From Treponema sp. (GTDB lineage Bacteria; Spirochaetota; Spirochaetia; Treponematales; Breznakiellaceae), in contig JAITHQ010000230.1 of NCBI GenBank assembly GCA_031279925.1, positions 1-33,349 on the forward strand: a stretch of DNA of 33,349 nt. The letters run 5' to 3'. Made by a program: the position numbers and the translations under genes. Position 1 is the first letter of the stretch. The number at the start of each line of letters is the position of its first letter. The notes under the pieces are model-generated. The model ran no database searches. It saw only the letters and a list, made by a program, of their open reading frames with translations, and was not told where the DNA came from. Positions 14,415 to 23,442 of this stretch are shown here, piece after piece.

Positions 14415-16559
14415 ATGAAATTGAAAGTCCAGGCGGCAATACCCCTGCTGTTTTCCTTTGTCTTGCTTGCACACTGTGAACATGCTGCGCTTCCCGAACT
14501 GAGAAAACTTGATCTGTCCTACAGCGTATTAAGCCCAAAACTTGAAAACGGCTCTGTGCGGGTAGAACCGGATACCGGAATAGCGGGAACCCAGATAAAC
14601 GTGTATGTGAACCCCGGTCCCGGTTTTGTCCTGCGGGATAAATCCCTTCGCTACTATACGGCACCCGACAATTACAAGGAACTGGAGAAGGAAAGCCTGT
14701 ACCGGTTTTTAATGCCATCCAGCAATATCTGGGTTGCGGCTGTTTTTGATCCGGCTCCGGCGGGTATCAACACGGTTACGCTGGAGGAAACGCCGCACGG
14801 CAATATTATAGCCAGCCCCCTGTCCGGTTCTTCCGGTACGGAGGTTACGCTTAACGTGTTGCCCGAAAGCGGTTACGGCATTAAAACCATAACGGTAAGT
14901 GATGTTGACGGCGGCGCTGTTCCGGCAAGTCTTTCGCCGCCCTACCGGTTTAACCTTGCGGGTAAAAATGTAATTGTCAGAGTGGAGTTTGAAACCAAAA
15001 GCGTTGCCGGTTTAACGGCAAGCGGCAGGGAGGCGCTCAGTATTGGCGAATACGACGCCGCTTACCGGTATTATGAAGCGGCGTTTCAGAAAGACAAGGC
15101 AAATAACCACGCGGACAAGGAAGCCGTTTTTTACTCGACCCTTGGAAAACTGGGAAGCATTTTGACCGATCTTCAGGTTCGCAAAATATTCAGAAACATC
15201 AACATGAGCGTGATCCCCGATTCATTAAAAGGCTGGGTCTGCGACGACGATTATCTTGCGGGAAAAAACCCCGATTATTTCAAGTGGTATATGGTCTATG
15301 CCCGTGACATCGGCCATTTGAACGATAAAGGGTATTACGATACCGACGCTGCTTTACCTCGCTTGAGTACTCCGCAGGGGTATCCTTCAGGTTTTCTGAA
15401 TTTCAATATTGTGCATCAGGGTTCGTATGATGATCCGGTTTACGGCAAAGGGCAGTATAGGAGGTTCTGGGATTCATTGTTGTTCTATAATCTTATTTCC
15501 TCAAACCGGAACGGTTTTAATGATCTTGTTGATGACATTCTGCAAAATATTTTTGGTTCCACTTTTGAGGAAGCGGCCTCGCGCCTCGATTTGCTGGACT
15601 ATAACGACACAGTGGTACTGAACCAGCGGCTTATTGACCGGTTTGAACTGGAGCGCTTCTTTGGCGGCGGAACAGTGCAGGTTGGAAAGGCCGAACTTGA
15701 CATCATCTTCGCTTATCTACGGGCAATCAAGGCGGGTTTTGCGTATCTTGCATCATATAATCTGGAATGTGATCTAACGCCTTTGCTCATTCCGGGGATA
15801 AGCGATGACGACTCCCTGAATGAAATACTTGCCACCGTGTTCCGTGCTACACTCGATCCAAGACTTTTGCGGGAAGGCAGCGCCAAATCCCTTGCCGGTA
15901 TCCTGCCGCTCAGGAACCTCTTGTTACGAACAAGAAAGAGCAGCGTGGTTGACCGGTCAAAAAATGAATTGGCAAGCGCTGTGCAAAAAGCAAAAACCGC
16001 CTTTGATTACTATTGTGGCCCAAGCAGCCATCTTTCCGCAGAGGCAAAAACAACAATCGCCGGTTATTTGTGGATACAGGACGGCCTCAATCAACTGCAA
16101 GCCGCTCTTGCCAATGGTTCTGTTTTTTATATCCCCGAAGCATTACCGGCAACGGGGCAGACGTCATGGCCTTCGCCGGCTGCCGCAAAATACGGCGTAC
16201 AAACAAGCAGGTTTTTTAGCGCCGGAGTTTTTTCCATTAACAAACTTGTCTTGACGGAGAACAGCGGCAGGCGGCCTGTGTTCTTTGGACTTGACGCAAG
16301 CAAAACAAATGGGGAACGTATTTTAGGCGAAGATCAATTTGACAGAAATACATATTCCTACAGCGCTTATACCTTTGGCATTGATACCGCTTATTTAAAA
16401 TCAATTTTTGTCAAGGGCTTTGAACAATACGGCGATACGGCCATGTTTAACCAGGTGGCGCCGGAAATCGTTCTTTGGCAGGGCTATGATCCAGACAGAA
16501 AGCCAACATACTTTAACCGTGATATTGCCGAAAAACTGTACGATTACTACCAACGGTAA
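14415..16559 (+). CDS. Cassette B gene 4: InlB-B-repeat/TPR-like lipoprotein
   Basis: 714 residues; start at 14415 with AAGGAG 6 nt upstream. Lipobox ending LLAHC (Cys21), a looser spirochete-type site. Two B-repeat-like units at about 36-112 and 117-194 carry NPGPGFVL and LPESGYGI turns and end in WVAAVF and VRVEF strands. A TPR-like segment (LSIGEYDAAYRYYEAAFQKD) follows at about 208-227. The remainder aligns by eye with the A and C paralogues at ELERFFGGGTVQVGKAELD and at the C-terminal SRFFSAGVFSINKLVLTE block, but it is the most divergent of the three. It ends the cassette, followed by an intrinsic terminator (16578-16614). Scaffold or glycan-binding role is inference. Confidence 0.83.
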   Translation: MKLKVQAAIPLLFSFVLLAHCEHAALPELRKLDLSYSVLSPKLENGSVRVEPDTGIAGTQINVYVNPGPGFVLRDKSLRYYTAPDNYKELEKESLYRFLMPSSNIWVAAVFDPAPAGINTVTLEETPHGNIIASPLSGSSGTEVTLNVLPESGYGIKTITVSDVDGGAVPASLSPPYRFNLAGKNVIVRVEFETKSVAGLTASGREALSIGEYDAAYRYYEAAFQKDKANNHADKEAVFYSTLGKLGSILTDLQVRKIFRNINMSVIPDSLKGWVCDDDYLAGKNPDYFKWYMVYARDIGHLNDKGYYDTDAALPRLSTPQGYPSGFLNFNIVHQGSYDDPVYGKGQYRRFWDSLLFYNLISSNRNGFNDLVDDILQNIFGSTFEEAASRLDLLDYNDTVVLNQRLIDRFELERFFGGGTVQVGKAELDIIFAYLRAIKAGFAYLASYNLECDLTPLLIPGISDDDSLNEILATVFRATLDPRLLREGSAKSLAGILPLRNLLLRTRKSSVVDRSKNELASAVQKAKTAFDYYCGPSSHLSAEAKTTIAGYLWIQDGLNQLQAALANGSVFYIPEALPATGQTSWPSPAAAKYGVQTSRFFSAGVFSINKLVLTENSGRRPVFFGLDASKTNGERILGEDQFDRNTYSYSAYTFGIDTAYLKSIFVKGFEQYGDTAMFNQVAPEIVLWQGYDPDRKPTYFNRDIAEKLYDYYQR

Positions 16560-16577
16560 CGAAGGGTTCATTAAAAT

Positions 16578-16614
16578 ATCAAAAGGCCGCCCTTTAACCG
16601 GACGGCTTTTTGAT
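16578..16614 (+). terminator. Intrinsic terminator of cassette B
   Basis: ATCAAAAGGCCGCC pairs with GGACGGCTTTTTGAT across an 8-nt loop with one mismatch. The descending arm contains the T-run CTTTTT and the ascending arm an A-run, so it can work in both directions. It lies 18 nt after the stop of the last gene of cassette B. Confidence 0.8.
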
Positions 16615-16644
16615 GTACAGGCGGGTTTTACCAGGTTTTCCCTT

Positions 16645-16679
16645 TGGACAAATTGTAAGTTCAATTGACAATTTGTCCA
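16645..16679. promoter_or_regulatory. Perfect 12-bp inverted repeat upstream of the AAA/DUF4143 gene
   Basis: TGGACAAATTGT (16645-16656) and ACAATTTGTCCA (16668-16679) are perfect inverted copies separated by 11 nt; the spacer itself contains CAATTG. The second arm ends 20 nt before the start codon at 16700. There is no T-run after it, so I read it as an operator or an autoregulatory site rather than a terminator. The binding protein is unknown. Confidence 0.6.
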
Positions 16680-16699
16680 CTCTAAATTATCGTTGAAAT

Positions 16700-17857
16700 A
16701 TGGTACAAAGAGAGGCTAAACAGACCCTCCGCCGCTATGCGAAAGGGTTCCCCCTGGTCTGTATTACCGGCCCAAGGCAGTCGGGAAAGACAACCCTTGC
16801 AAAAATGGCCTTTCCCGGCAAGCCCTATCTTTCCCTGGAAGATCCTGATATTTCCCTGATTGCCCGTTCCGATCCAAGGGGGCTGCTTGAGAATTACCCC
16901 AAGGGCCTTATTCTGGACGAGGCCCAATATGCGGCGGATATTTTCATTTATCTTAAAACCATAATCGATAAAGACCCGGTTCCGGGAAAGTTTATTGTCA
17001 CCGGTTCCCAGCAGTTTAATCTGCTGGAAAAAATTACCGAGTCCCTTGCGGGGCGGGCGGCTTTTCTTAATTTGCTGCCCTTCAGCATTAACGAGCTGCG
17101 CAGGGCGAATATTCTGGGGGATGACCTATACGCGCTTATGCTTACGGGCTGTTACCCGCCGCTGTATGACCGGGAGCTTGCCCCCCGCGACTGGTATTCC
17201 GCCTACATTGCCTCGTATCTGGAGCGGGATGTCCGCTCCGTTACCAATGTAAAAAACCTGGGGGTTTTTCAGAACTTTCTTAAATTCTGCGCCGCCAGAA
17301 ACGGCTCGCTGCTGAACCTGAGCGCACTGGCCCTGGACTGCGGTATTTCGCATAACACGGCCAGGGACTGGATTTCCATTCTGGAAACCAGCGGCATTGT
17401 TTTTTTACTGCGGCCCTACTACCGCAATTTCGGCAAACGCCTGATAAAAACTCCCAAACTGTATTTTGTCGATTCAGGGCTTGCCTGCCGCATACTGGGC
17501 ATTAAAGACCGGGAAAGCCTTTTTATTCATCCTGACCGGGGGCATCTTTTTGAATCGTTTATTATTTCCGATATTTTAAAATCCAGATTTAACCAGGGAC
17601 AGGATTCCGGTATGTATTTTTGGCGCGACAAACGGGGCCTTGAGGTAGACCTGATAATCGAAGACGGAGTAAGGCTTAAATCCGTAGAGATCAAATCGGG
17701 AACAACATTCCAGCCGGAATTTGTCCGCGGTCTTTTAGACTGGCAAAAGTTTTCCGGCGCGTCCGCCGCTGACTGTTTTTTGATTTACGGGGGGACGGTA
17801 AGGGCCCAGTACCAGGGAATACAAATTGTGGAATGGCGGCGGGCGGCGGGTGTTTAG
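16700..17857 (+). CDS. AAA ATPase with DUF4143 domain
   Basis: 385 residues. The N-terminal AAA (AAA_14-type) part has Walker A GPRQSGKTT (24-32), Walker B LILDEA (70-75) and sensor VTGSQQ (100-105). A winged-helix-like stretch (LSALALDCGISHNTARDW, ~207-224) leads into the C-terminal DUF4143 part. There, E285, D317 (GLEVD) and E330-x-K332 (VEIKSG) have the spacing of a PD-(D/E)xK nuclease-like core, as known for this family. These proteins are widespread and mostly uncharacterised; roles in DNA maintenance or defence are unproven. The start lacks a clear Shine-Dalgarno, so it may be leaderless or weakly translated. It stands alone between cassette B's terminator and the convergent O-acylation operon, and a perfect inverted repeat lies just upstream. 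Confidence 0.9.
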   Translation: MVQREAKQTLRRYAKGFPLVCITGPRQSGKTTLAKMAFPGKPYLSLEDPDISLIARSDPRGLLENYPKGLILDEAQYAADIFIYLKTIIDKDPVPGKFIVTGSQQFNLLEKITESLAGRAAFLNLLPFSINELRRANILGDDLYALMLTGCYPPLYDRELAPRDWYSAYIASYLERDVRSVTNVKNLGVFQNFLKFCAARNGSLLNLSALALDCGISHNTARDWISILETSGIVFLLRPYYRNFGKRLIKTPKLYFVDSGLACRILGIKDRESLFIHPDRGHLFESFIISDILKSRFNQGQDSGMYFWRDKRGLEVDLIIEDGVRLKSVEIKSGTTFQPEFVRGLLDWQKFSGASAADCFLIYGGTVRAQYQGIQIVEWRRAAGV

Positions 17858-17896
17858 ATGTATCTGTTTTTGAAAAGGGAATCACTGATGATATTT

Positions 17897-19090
17897 TCAG
17901 TCAAAAGGAAACTCGCCCGGCTTTACCGCGGGAATTGCTTCCAGACCACGCTCGGCTATTTCCCAGATAAATACATCGGGCTTTTGGGGCATGGCAATCA
18001 AATACTGAATGTTCCTCTTTTCCGGCTGCGTCCACACATATTCGGCCCGCGAAAAAATGGAAGAGGTAAACGGCTCCAGGTCAACAAAATAGGAATCCCG
18101 CATGACAAGCGCCGTGGGCAGACTTTGGTTTTTGTTTTCGGTGATTATGCCGTATCTGCCCTTTTTGGAATTGTTTCCTATTACTTCATTAAATACGTTT
18201 TCTTCTACACTCTCGCACTTTATATAAGTATACTGGCTGTCCCAGCCATCCCTTGGCTCTATGTTCATCAAAACCAGCGATTTGCCAAAATTTTTTATGC
18301 CCCACCACAGCATGGCATAATTATCTTCGCCGGGATCAATATAAGGAGTAAAATTGAAATGTATTTCGGGGATATTGGGGAAATCTTTTTTTAGCGTTTC
18401 ATAAAGCAGCTCGTAGGCGTAATAACAGCCAAGTTTATTCCAGTGCAGGCCGTTATTGTAATACATGGGCAAGGGATTTTTTTCTTTTTTTAAGAGAAAA
18501 TAGTCAAGCGGAAAAATAACTTTTTTACGGATATTTTCAGGCAATCCGGCAATCACCTGATCAGATCGGGACATGCCCTTTGGCCTGGGAAAAGGATATT
18601 TTTCAGGATAAACGGAACTGGTGGTAGGTACGATCATAAAAATAAATTTGATATTATTGGCTTCACAATAATCATTTACCAGCGTAAGATGCTCAATAAA
18701 TATTTTCATCTGTTCTTTATCAAAAAGATTGGATTTTTTAAAATTTGCAAACTCATCGCCGAGTGATTTATCAATATAAAAAAGCCAGCGGTCTTTTCCA
18801 ACCAGTAATTTATTATCGTGACTCTTGCGTAAAATAAAAAAGTCTATCCGTTTTGTAAAAGATAGTACATTGCTTCTAAACGCAAAACGGTCGCTTACAT
18901 AGGCGTCTATTTCTCTTGGTAAATTTTGAATTAATTCCCAATTTATATCACCGGCGGCAAGAATACGCGGAGGCCGCGCAAGCATGCGCCGCTCCAAATT
19001 TGAGATATAGGTATGGCGATCAAGCATAAGTAATGGGACAACAATACCCAAAAGAAACAAAGAAACAAAAATAATTCTTGCAGCCTTCAT
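17897..19090 (-). CDS. AlgX/AlgJ-like (DHHW/SGNH) O-acetylation protein, copy 1
   Basis: 397 residues with one N-terminal hydrophobic segment (about 5-23), so a membrane-anchored protein with an exported domain. The AlgX/AlgJ-type SGNH pattern is visible: LVGKDRWLFYIDKSLGDEF (~96-114), the histidine block YYNNGLHW (His216) and a serine block MRDSYF (Ser333). In AlgX and AlgJ these blocks supply the acetyl-transfer triad on exported polysaccharide. The position normally holding Asp in DxHW is Gly214 here, so the triad is altered or the acid comes from elsewhere. It is last gene of a tight operon, 12 nt after its close paralogue at 19103, and converges on the AAA gene with 39 nt between stops. 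Sure of the family, unsure of activity and substrate. Confidence 0.82.
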   Translation of the reverse strand: MKAARIIFVSLFLLGIVVPLLMLDRHTYISNLERRMLARPPRILAAGDINWELIQNLPREIDAYVSDRFAFRSNVLSFTKRIDFFILRKSHDNKLLVGKDRWLFYIDKSLGDEFANFKKSNLFDKEQMKIFIEHLTLVNDYCEANNIKFIFMIVPTTSSVYPEKYPFPRPKGMSRSDQVIAGLPENIRKKVIFPLDYFLLKKEKNPLPMYYNNGLHWNKLGCYYAYELLYETLKKDFPNIPEIHFNFTPYIDPGEDNYAMLWWGIKNFGKSLVLMNIEPRDGWDSQYTYIKCESVEENVFNEVIGNNSKKGRYGIITENKNQSLPTALVMRDSYFVDLEPFTSSIFSRAEYVWTQPEKRNIQYLIAMPQKPDVFIWEIAERGLEAIPAVKPGEFPFD

Positions 19091-19102
19091 GCCGGCTCCG
19101 CT

Positions 19103-20293
19103 TTAGTCATAGGGAAACTCTCCAGGCCGCACCAGGGGGATTGCCTCTAAACCGCGTTCTCCTATTTCCCAGATAAAAACATCTGGTTTTTGGGGCAGTT
19201 GTTCCAGATATTCAAGATTCCTTTTTTGTGGCTGAGTCCAAATATATTCTACCTTTGAAAAAATCGACGAAACAAAGGGTTCCAGAGACACAAAATAAGA
19301 ATCTCTTATGACTACCGCGGCAGGCAGATTGTTATTTGCGTTTTCGGTAATCATTCCGTATTTGCCCTTTAAGGCGGCGACGGCTTCCGGTCTGTTATAG
19401 TCATAAAGAGGAACGTCTTCGGACAAAATGTATCTATAATGGCTGCCCCATCCATCAAACGGTTCTACATTTACCAGTTCCATAAATTCTCCGAATTTTT
19501 TTAGGCCCCATAATTCGGCATAATTATCCTCGCCTTTATCCATATAGGGAGTAAACACAAATTCCAGTACGGGCAGGCCAGGAAAGGCGGCTTTCAGTTT
19601 TCTGTATAAGAGCTCAAAAGTACTGTATGCCGCCGCCCTGGTCCAGTGCAGGCCGTTATTGTAGTAAAGCGGATACTTGCTTTCCTTTTTCATGGCGATA
19701 AGGTAATCCAGCGGGAAAATAATTTTATTCCGCTGGTCTTCAGGCAGGGCGTTTATTATTTGTTCAACCAGAGAAAGCCCCCCCGGCCTGGGAAAAGGAT
19801 ACTTTTCGGGGTACACTGTTGCTTTGTCAGGTACAATCAAGAATATGAACTCTATGCCGTTTTTCCTGCAAAAATTATTTACCAGCGTAAAATGTTCCAA
19901 AAAAATTTGCATCTGGGCCTTGTTGAACAAATTCGATTTTTTAAAATTGGCAAACTCATCGCCCAGCGATTTGTCAATGTAAAACAGCCAGCGGTCTTTT
20001 CCTACCAGCATTTTATTATCGTGGCTTTTATGCAGCACAAAAAAATTAATGTTATTCATAAGGACAATGAGCCTGCTTCTGAACGCAAAGCGGTCGGTAA
20101 CATACATGTCTATTTGCCGGGGCAGCGATTTAAGAAGATCAATATTCAGTTGACCGGCGTCAAAGGCACGGGGCGGATTTGCCAGTACACGCCGTTCAAG
20201 TATGGACATAAAGCTGTTACGATCCAGAAAAGTTAAAGGAATTACAACAGCGCCCAGAAATAGGCATACAAAAACAGTCCGTATGATCTTCAT
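19103..20293 (-). CDS. AlgX/AlgJ-like (DHHW/SGNH) O-acetylation protein, copy 2
   Basis: 396 residues, closely similar to the adjacent downstream gene along its whole length. The block LVGKDRWLFYIDKSLGDEF (from residue 96) is identical, as are FANFKKSNLF and YYNNGLHW. It has an N-terminal membrane segment (about 5-23), His216 and Ser332 in the VIRDSYF block. The same Asp-to-Gly change at 214 is present. It begins 10 nt after the MBOAT stop, so the pair is presumably translated together with the membrane acyltransferase that would hand it acyl groups. Two copies suggest either two acceptor sites or a heteromeric acceptor module. Divergence is concentrated between residues 195 and 310. Confidence 0.82.
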   Translation of the reverse strand: MKIIRTVFVCLFLGAVVIPLTFLDRNSFMSILERRVLANPPRAFDAGQLNIDLLKSLPRQIDMYVTDRFAFRSRLIVLMNNINFFVLHKSHDNKMLVGKDRWLFYIDKSLGDEFANFKKSNLFNKAQMQIFLEHFTLVNNFCRKNGIEFIFLIVPDKATVYPEKYPFPRPGGLSLVEQIINALPEDQRNKIIFPLDYLIAMKKESKYPLYYNNGLHWTRAAAYSTFELLYRKLKAAFPGLPVLEFVFTPYMDKGEDNYAELWGLKKFGEFMELVNVEPFDGWGSHYRYILSEDVPLYDYNRPEAVAALKGKYGMITENANNNLPAAVVIRDSYFVSLEPFVSSIFSKVEYIWTQPQKRNLEYLEQLPQKPDVFIWEIGERGLEAIPLVRPGEFPYD

Positions 20294-20303
20294 GCCGCCG
20301 CCA

Positions 20304-21749
20304 TCAGAAACGAAAATAAATAAACGGGTTATAGGCGTCGGTGGTCAGGGCGCCAAAGGACAGCACAAACAGGCACAGCAACAAAACATATTTAACGCTG
20401 GCCGTTGCCGCGTTCTCCCGAATATGCAGCTTTCTCCACCACGGAAAGGCAAACGCTATCGCCGCCATAAAGAAAATGTAAAACCGGGTATCGGTTAAAA
20501 ACAGTACGTCAAGCGGGGTGGAGACTTTGCGGCCAATATTAAACAAATTGGTGTAAAATGAAAAGCTGCTCTGTAAGTCCAGCCGAAAGTACATGAATTG
20601 GGTAATCTCTATGGAGAAGCAGGCCGCATAGGATAATACCAGCTTGGCAATTAAGCCCCCCTTTCCTTTTCCCGCAAAAAAAGGGTCCGTTGCCGCTTTG
20701 AGCGCCCTTTCCATAATTACCAGCATACCGCTGATAAGGCCAAAAACAATAAAGTTATACGAAGCCCCGTGCCATAGTCCAACCAGCGCAAATACCACCA
20801 GCGTATTGACAATTTGCCGTCCCGCGCCTTTCCTGCCGCCTCCCAATGGAAAATACAGGTAATCCCTGGCCCAGGTTGAAAGCGATATATGCCACCGTTT
20901 CCAAAAATCACTCGGTGACCGCGCCATTAATGGATAATTGAAGTTTTCCATTATTCTAAACCCAAACATCCGGCCAAGCCCTATCGCCATATCCGAGTAG
21001 CCGGAAAAATCGTAATAAATTTGCAGGGTCCCACAGACGACCACCAGCAATAAATAGACCGGCGGCACATCACGGTACGGCAATTTAAGAATCCCGTCAA
21101 CCACCTCGGCCAGCGTGTTGGCGACAAGCGCCTTTTTCGCCAACCCGATAATAAACCGTTCGATGCCTCGCGAGAACAATTCCAGGCTATGCCTCCTGCT
21201 TGTTATCTGTTCATATATATCGTGGTAGCGGACTATCGGACCGGCGATAAGCTGCGGGAAAAACGAAATAAATAAACCAAGCTTAACAATATTCCTCTGA
21301 ACAAGCGGGGGAGACCGGTACACATCGATAAGATACGAGAGTGACTGAAATGTATAGAACGAAATTCCCAGCGGCAGCATGAACTGGTGTACCTTAACCT
21401 GGAAAGCCGGCAGGTGAAACAGCCGAATGAGCGTGTTAAGAATCTGCTCTGAAAACCCCAGGTATTTGAAGAAAAATAAAGCCAGCAGATTCAAAAAAAC
21501 GCCTGCGGCAAGAAACGTTTTTCGCTGCGCCTTCGAAAATGTTCCCGCCCCTATCAGCAAACCCGCGCTGTAGTTGACCAGTATGGAAAGCGCCATCAGA
21601 ATAACAAACTTCGGCTCGCCCCAGGCATAGAACAGCAGGCTGGCAGCCAGTAATATGATATTCCTGCCCGCAAGAAAAGGGCAGCAATAATACACCAGCA
21701 GTATTACCGGCAGAAATAAAATGATAAACGGTATGGAACTAAACAGCAT
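20304..21749 (-). CDS. MBOAT-family membrane O-acyltransferase (AlgI-like)
   Basis: 481 residues, polytopic membrane protein. The family signature is clear: FWKRWHISLSTWARDYLYFP (282-301), followed by the GGG loop and LVGLWHGASYNF (322-333), with the presumed catalytic His327 and a second conserved His287. AlgI-type MBOAT proteins pass acyl groups from a cytoplasmic donor across the membrane to an exported partner that modifies a polysaccharide. The two AlgX/AlgJ-like proteins encoded immediately downstream (10-nt gap) fit as that partner, and the ligase upstream (15-nt gap) could make the donor. The glycan is unknown; no polymer synthesis gene lies in the window. Confidence 0.92.
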   Translation of the reverse strand: MLFSSIPFIILFLPVILLVYYCCPFLAGRNIILLAASLLFYAWGEPKFVILMALSILVNYSAGLLIGAGTFSKAQRKTFLAAGVFLNLLALFFFKYLGFSEQILNTLIRLFHLPAFQVKVHQFMLPLGISFYTFQSLSYLIDVYRSPPLVQRNIVKLGLFISFFPQLIAGPIVRYHDIYEQITSRRHSLELFSRGIERFIIGLAKKALVANTLAEVVDGILKLPYRDVPPVYLLLVVVCGTLQIYYDFSGYSDMAIGLGRMFGFRIMENFNYPLMARSPSDFWKRWHISLSTWARDYLYFPLGGGRKGAGRQIVNTLVVFALVGLWHGASYNFIVFGLISGMLVIMERALKAATDPFFAGKGKGGLIAKLVLSYAACFSIEITQFMYFRLDLQSSFSFYTNLFNIGRKVSTPLDVLFLTDTRFYIFFMAAIAFAFPWWRKLHIRENAATASVKYVLLLCLFVLSFGALTTDAYNPFIYFRF

Positions 21750-21764
21750 CCGGCTTTTTCCGCG

Positions 21765-23423
21765 TTAGGGGAGGGCCCCCCGTTCCTTTATTTGTTTTAA
21801 ACCTGCCTCGCATAGTTTAAACTTCTGTACTTTTCCGTTGCCCGAAAGGGGGTAGGATTCCATAAAGAATACATAGCTGGGTATCTTATAGCGGCTGATT
21901 TTCCCTCCGCAAAACGCCAGTACATCGTTCTCGCTGATAATCTCCCCCGGTTTTCGAATGATAAACGCTCCCACTTCCTCGCCATATTTATCCGATGGCA
22001 TCCCCGCAACCTGCGCGTCCTGGACCCCCGGCATGGCAAGCAACAGGTTTTCCACTTCCTTCGGATACACTTTTTCGCCGCTACGGATAATCATCTCCTT
22101 TATCCGTCCGTCAATTACCAGACAGCCGCCCGGCAGCAGGTGTCCCAGATCGCCGGTATGCAGCCAGCCGGCTTGGTCTATCGCCTCACGGCTGGCAGCC
22201 TCGTTCTTGTAATATCCACGCATTGTATTGTGCCCCCGGGCGCAGATCTCCCCTTCCGTATTTACCGGACATTCGGTATGGGTATTCGGATCACGAATAC
22301 TCACCTCAACCCCGGCAAGCGGAACGCCCACCGTCCCCAGCCTGTGATCCGCCGGATCGCTTACAATGATGTCGGTGATAAACGGAGACGCTTCGGTAAG
22401 GCCATAACCGATATACAGTCCTTTTAAATGGAATTGAGCCATGACGGTTCTTAGCAGTTCTGGCGGGCACATGGCCCCGCCTATACATCCATAGCTTACT
22501 TTCTCTAGATTGAATTCACCAAACTTCGGGTGGCTTATCATCGCCGCATACATCGCCGGTACTGCATACAGCCAGGTGCACGCTTCGTCTTGTATTATTT
22601 GCAGGTACCGAAGAATATCAAAACTCTCTTGGATGACTATTTTGAAGCCCCAAATCAGCGGCTCAACAATCGCGCCGGTAAGCGAAGTAATATAAAAAAA
22701 CGGCAGCGGGTTAAATATCACGTCACCGGCCCCCATCGCGTCCTGTTTGTCATGGATGGCGAAATATCCGTTGTTTATCAGATTCCGGTGAGTGAGTATG
22801 GCTCCCTTGGGGAAACCGGTTGTGCCTGAGGTATACATAATTACTGCCGCATCGGCTGCGCTGACCTTCGCCTCCGCCGCCTGCAATACCTCATCGTCCA
22901 AGGCTTTTCCCCTGTTTATCAGTTCTTCCAGCCGATGTATCCCCTGATGGGGAATTGCCCCAAAGACCGTAACCATTGCAAGGCTGGGGAATTGCGCCGA
23001 ATTGAGTTTGCCCGCACCGGCGCTTTTCAGTTCCGGGATAACTTCGCCAAGCGTTTCCACCAGATCGGTATCGCGGAATTTGCCGATCATAAACAGGGCG
23101 TGAATGTCCGCATGGGCAATGATAAAGCCAATTTCCTGCTGCCGGCAATTAATGTTTATAGGGACCGTTATCATGCCGATTCGCGCCGCCGCATAGAATA
23201 CCGGCGCCCACTCAGGCGTGTTGTTTGCCCATATCCCGATGTGGCCGCCTTTTTTGAAACCGCAGGCCAAAAGCCCCTTTGCCAGTTCGCCGCTTTTCCG
23301 GTACATGTCGCCAAAGGTAAGCCGGACATTGCGGTTCGGAAATACCATAAATTCTTTATCGCCCCTTTTCGCGGCCTGTTCCCGCAGCGCTTCGCCAATG
23401 GTGATTTCCAGTAAGCCGGTCAT
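21765..23423 (-). CDS. Acyl-CoA synthetase (AMP-forming ligase family)
   Basis: 552 residues with the full set of adenylate-forming motifs: YTSGTTGFPKG (197-207), YGLTEASP (340-347), HTGD (422-425), DGRIKEMIIRSGEKVYPKEV (438-457) and the C-terminal lysine motif SGNGKVQKFKL (Lys531). Length and C-terminal motif fit fatty or medium-chain acyl-CoA synthetases, which activate a carboxylic acid with ATP and load it on CoA. It is first gene of the operon with the MBOAT and AlgX/AlgJ-like genes, so it may supply an unusual acyl donor for glycan modification. DltA is an alternative analogy, but no carrier-protein gene is visible. The start at 23423 has a GGGGG-rich ribosome site. Only 19 nt separate it from the MITE-like element upstream. 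Confidence 0.88.
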   Translation of the reverse strand: MTGLLEITIGEALREQAAKRGDKEFMVFPNRNVRLTFGDMYRKSGELAKGLLACGFKKGGHIGIWANNTPEWAPVFYAAARIGMITVPININCRQQEIGFIIAHADIHALFMIGKFRDTDLVETLGEVIPELKSAGAGKLNSAQFPSLAMVTVFGAIPHQGIHRLEELINRGKALDDEVLQAAEAKVSAADAAVIMYTSGTTGFPKGAILTHRNLINNGYFAIHDKQDAMGAGDVIFNPLPFFYITSLTGAIVEPLIWGFKIVIQESFDILRYLQIIQDEACTWLYAVPAMYAAMISHPKFGEFNLEKVSYGCIGGAMCPPELLRTVMAQFHLKGLYIGYGLTEASPFITDIIVSDPADHRLGTVGVPLAGVEVSIRDPNTHTECPVNTEGEICARGHNTMRGYYKNEAASREAIDQAGWLHTGDLGHLLPGGCLVIDGRIKEMIIRSGEKVYPKEVENLLLAMPGVQDAQVAGMPSDKYGEEVGAFIIRKPGEIISENDVLAFCGGKISRYKIPSYVFFMESYPLSGNGKVQKFKLCEAGLKQIKERGALP

Positions 23424-23442
23424 CCTATTCCCCCTTTCAATC

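Noticed and set aside
17884..17901. Short dyad ACTGA/TCAGT between the convergent AAA and AlgX/AlgJ-like genes
   Set aside because: Only a 5-bp stem with a long loop and no T-run; too weak to call a terminator.
19646..20236. 196-codon open frame on the plus strand
   Set aside because: Antisense shadow of the second AlgX/AlgJ-like gene, whose paralogue and motifs are clear.
17897..23423. Assignment of the O-acylation operon as dltABCD
   Set aside because: The proteins downstream are AlgX/AlgJ-like rather than DltD-like, and no DltC-type carrier gene is present.
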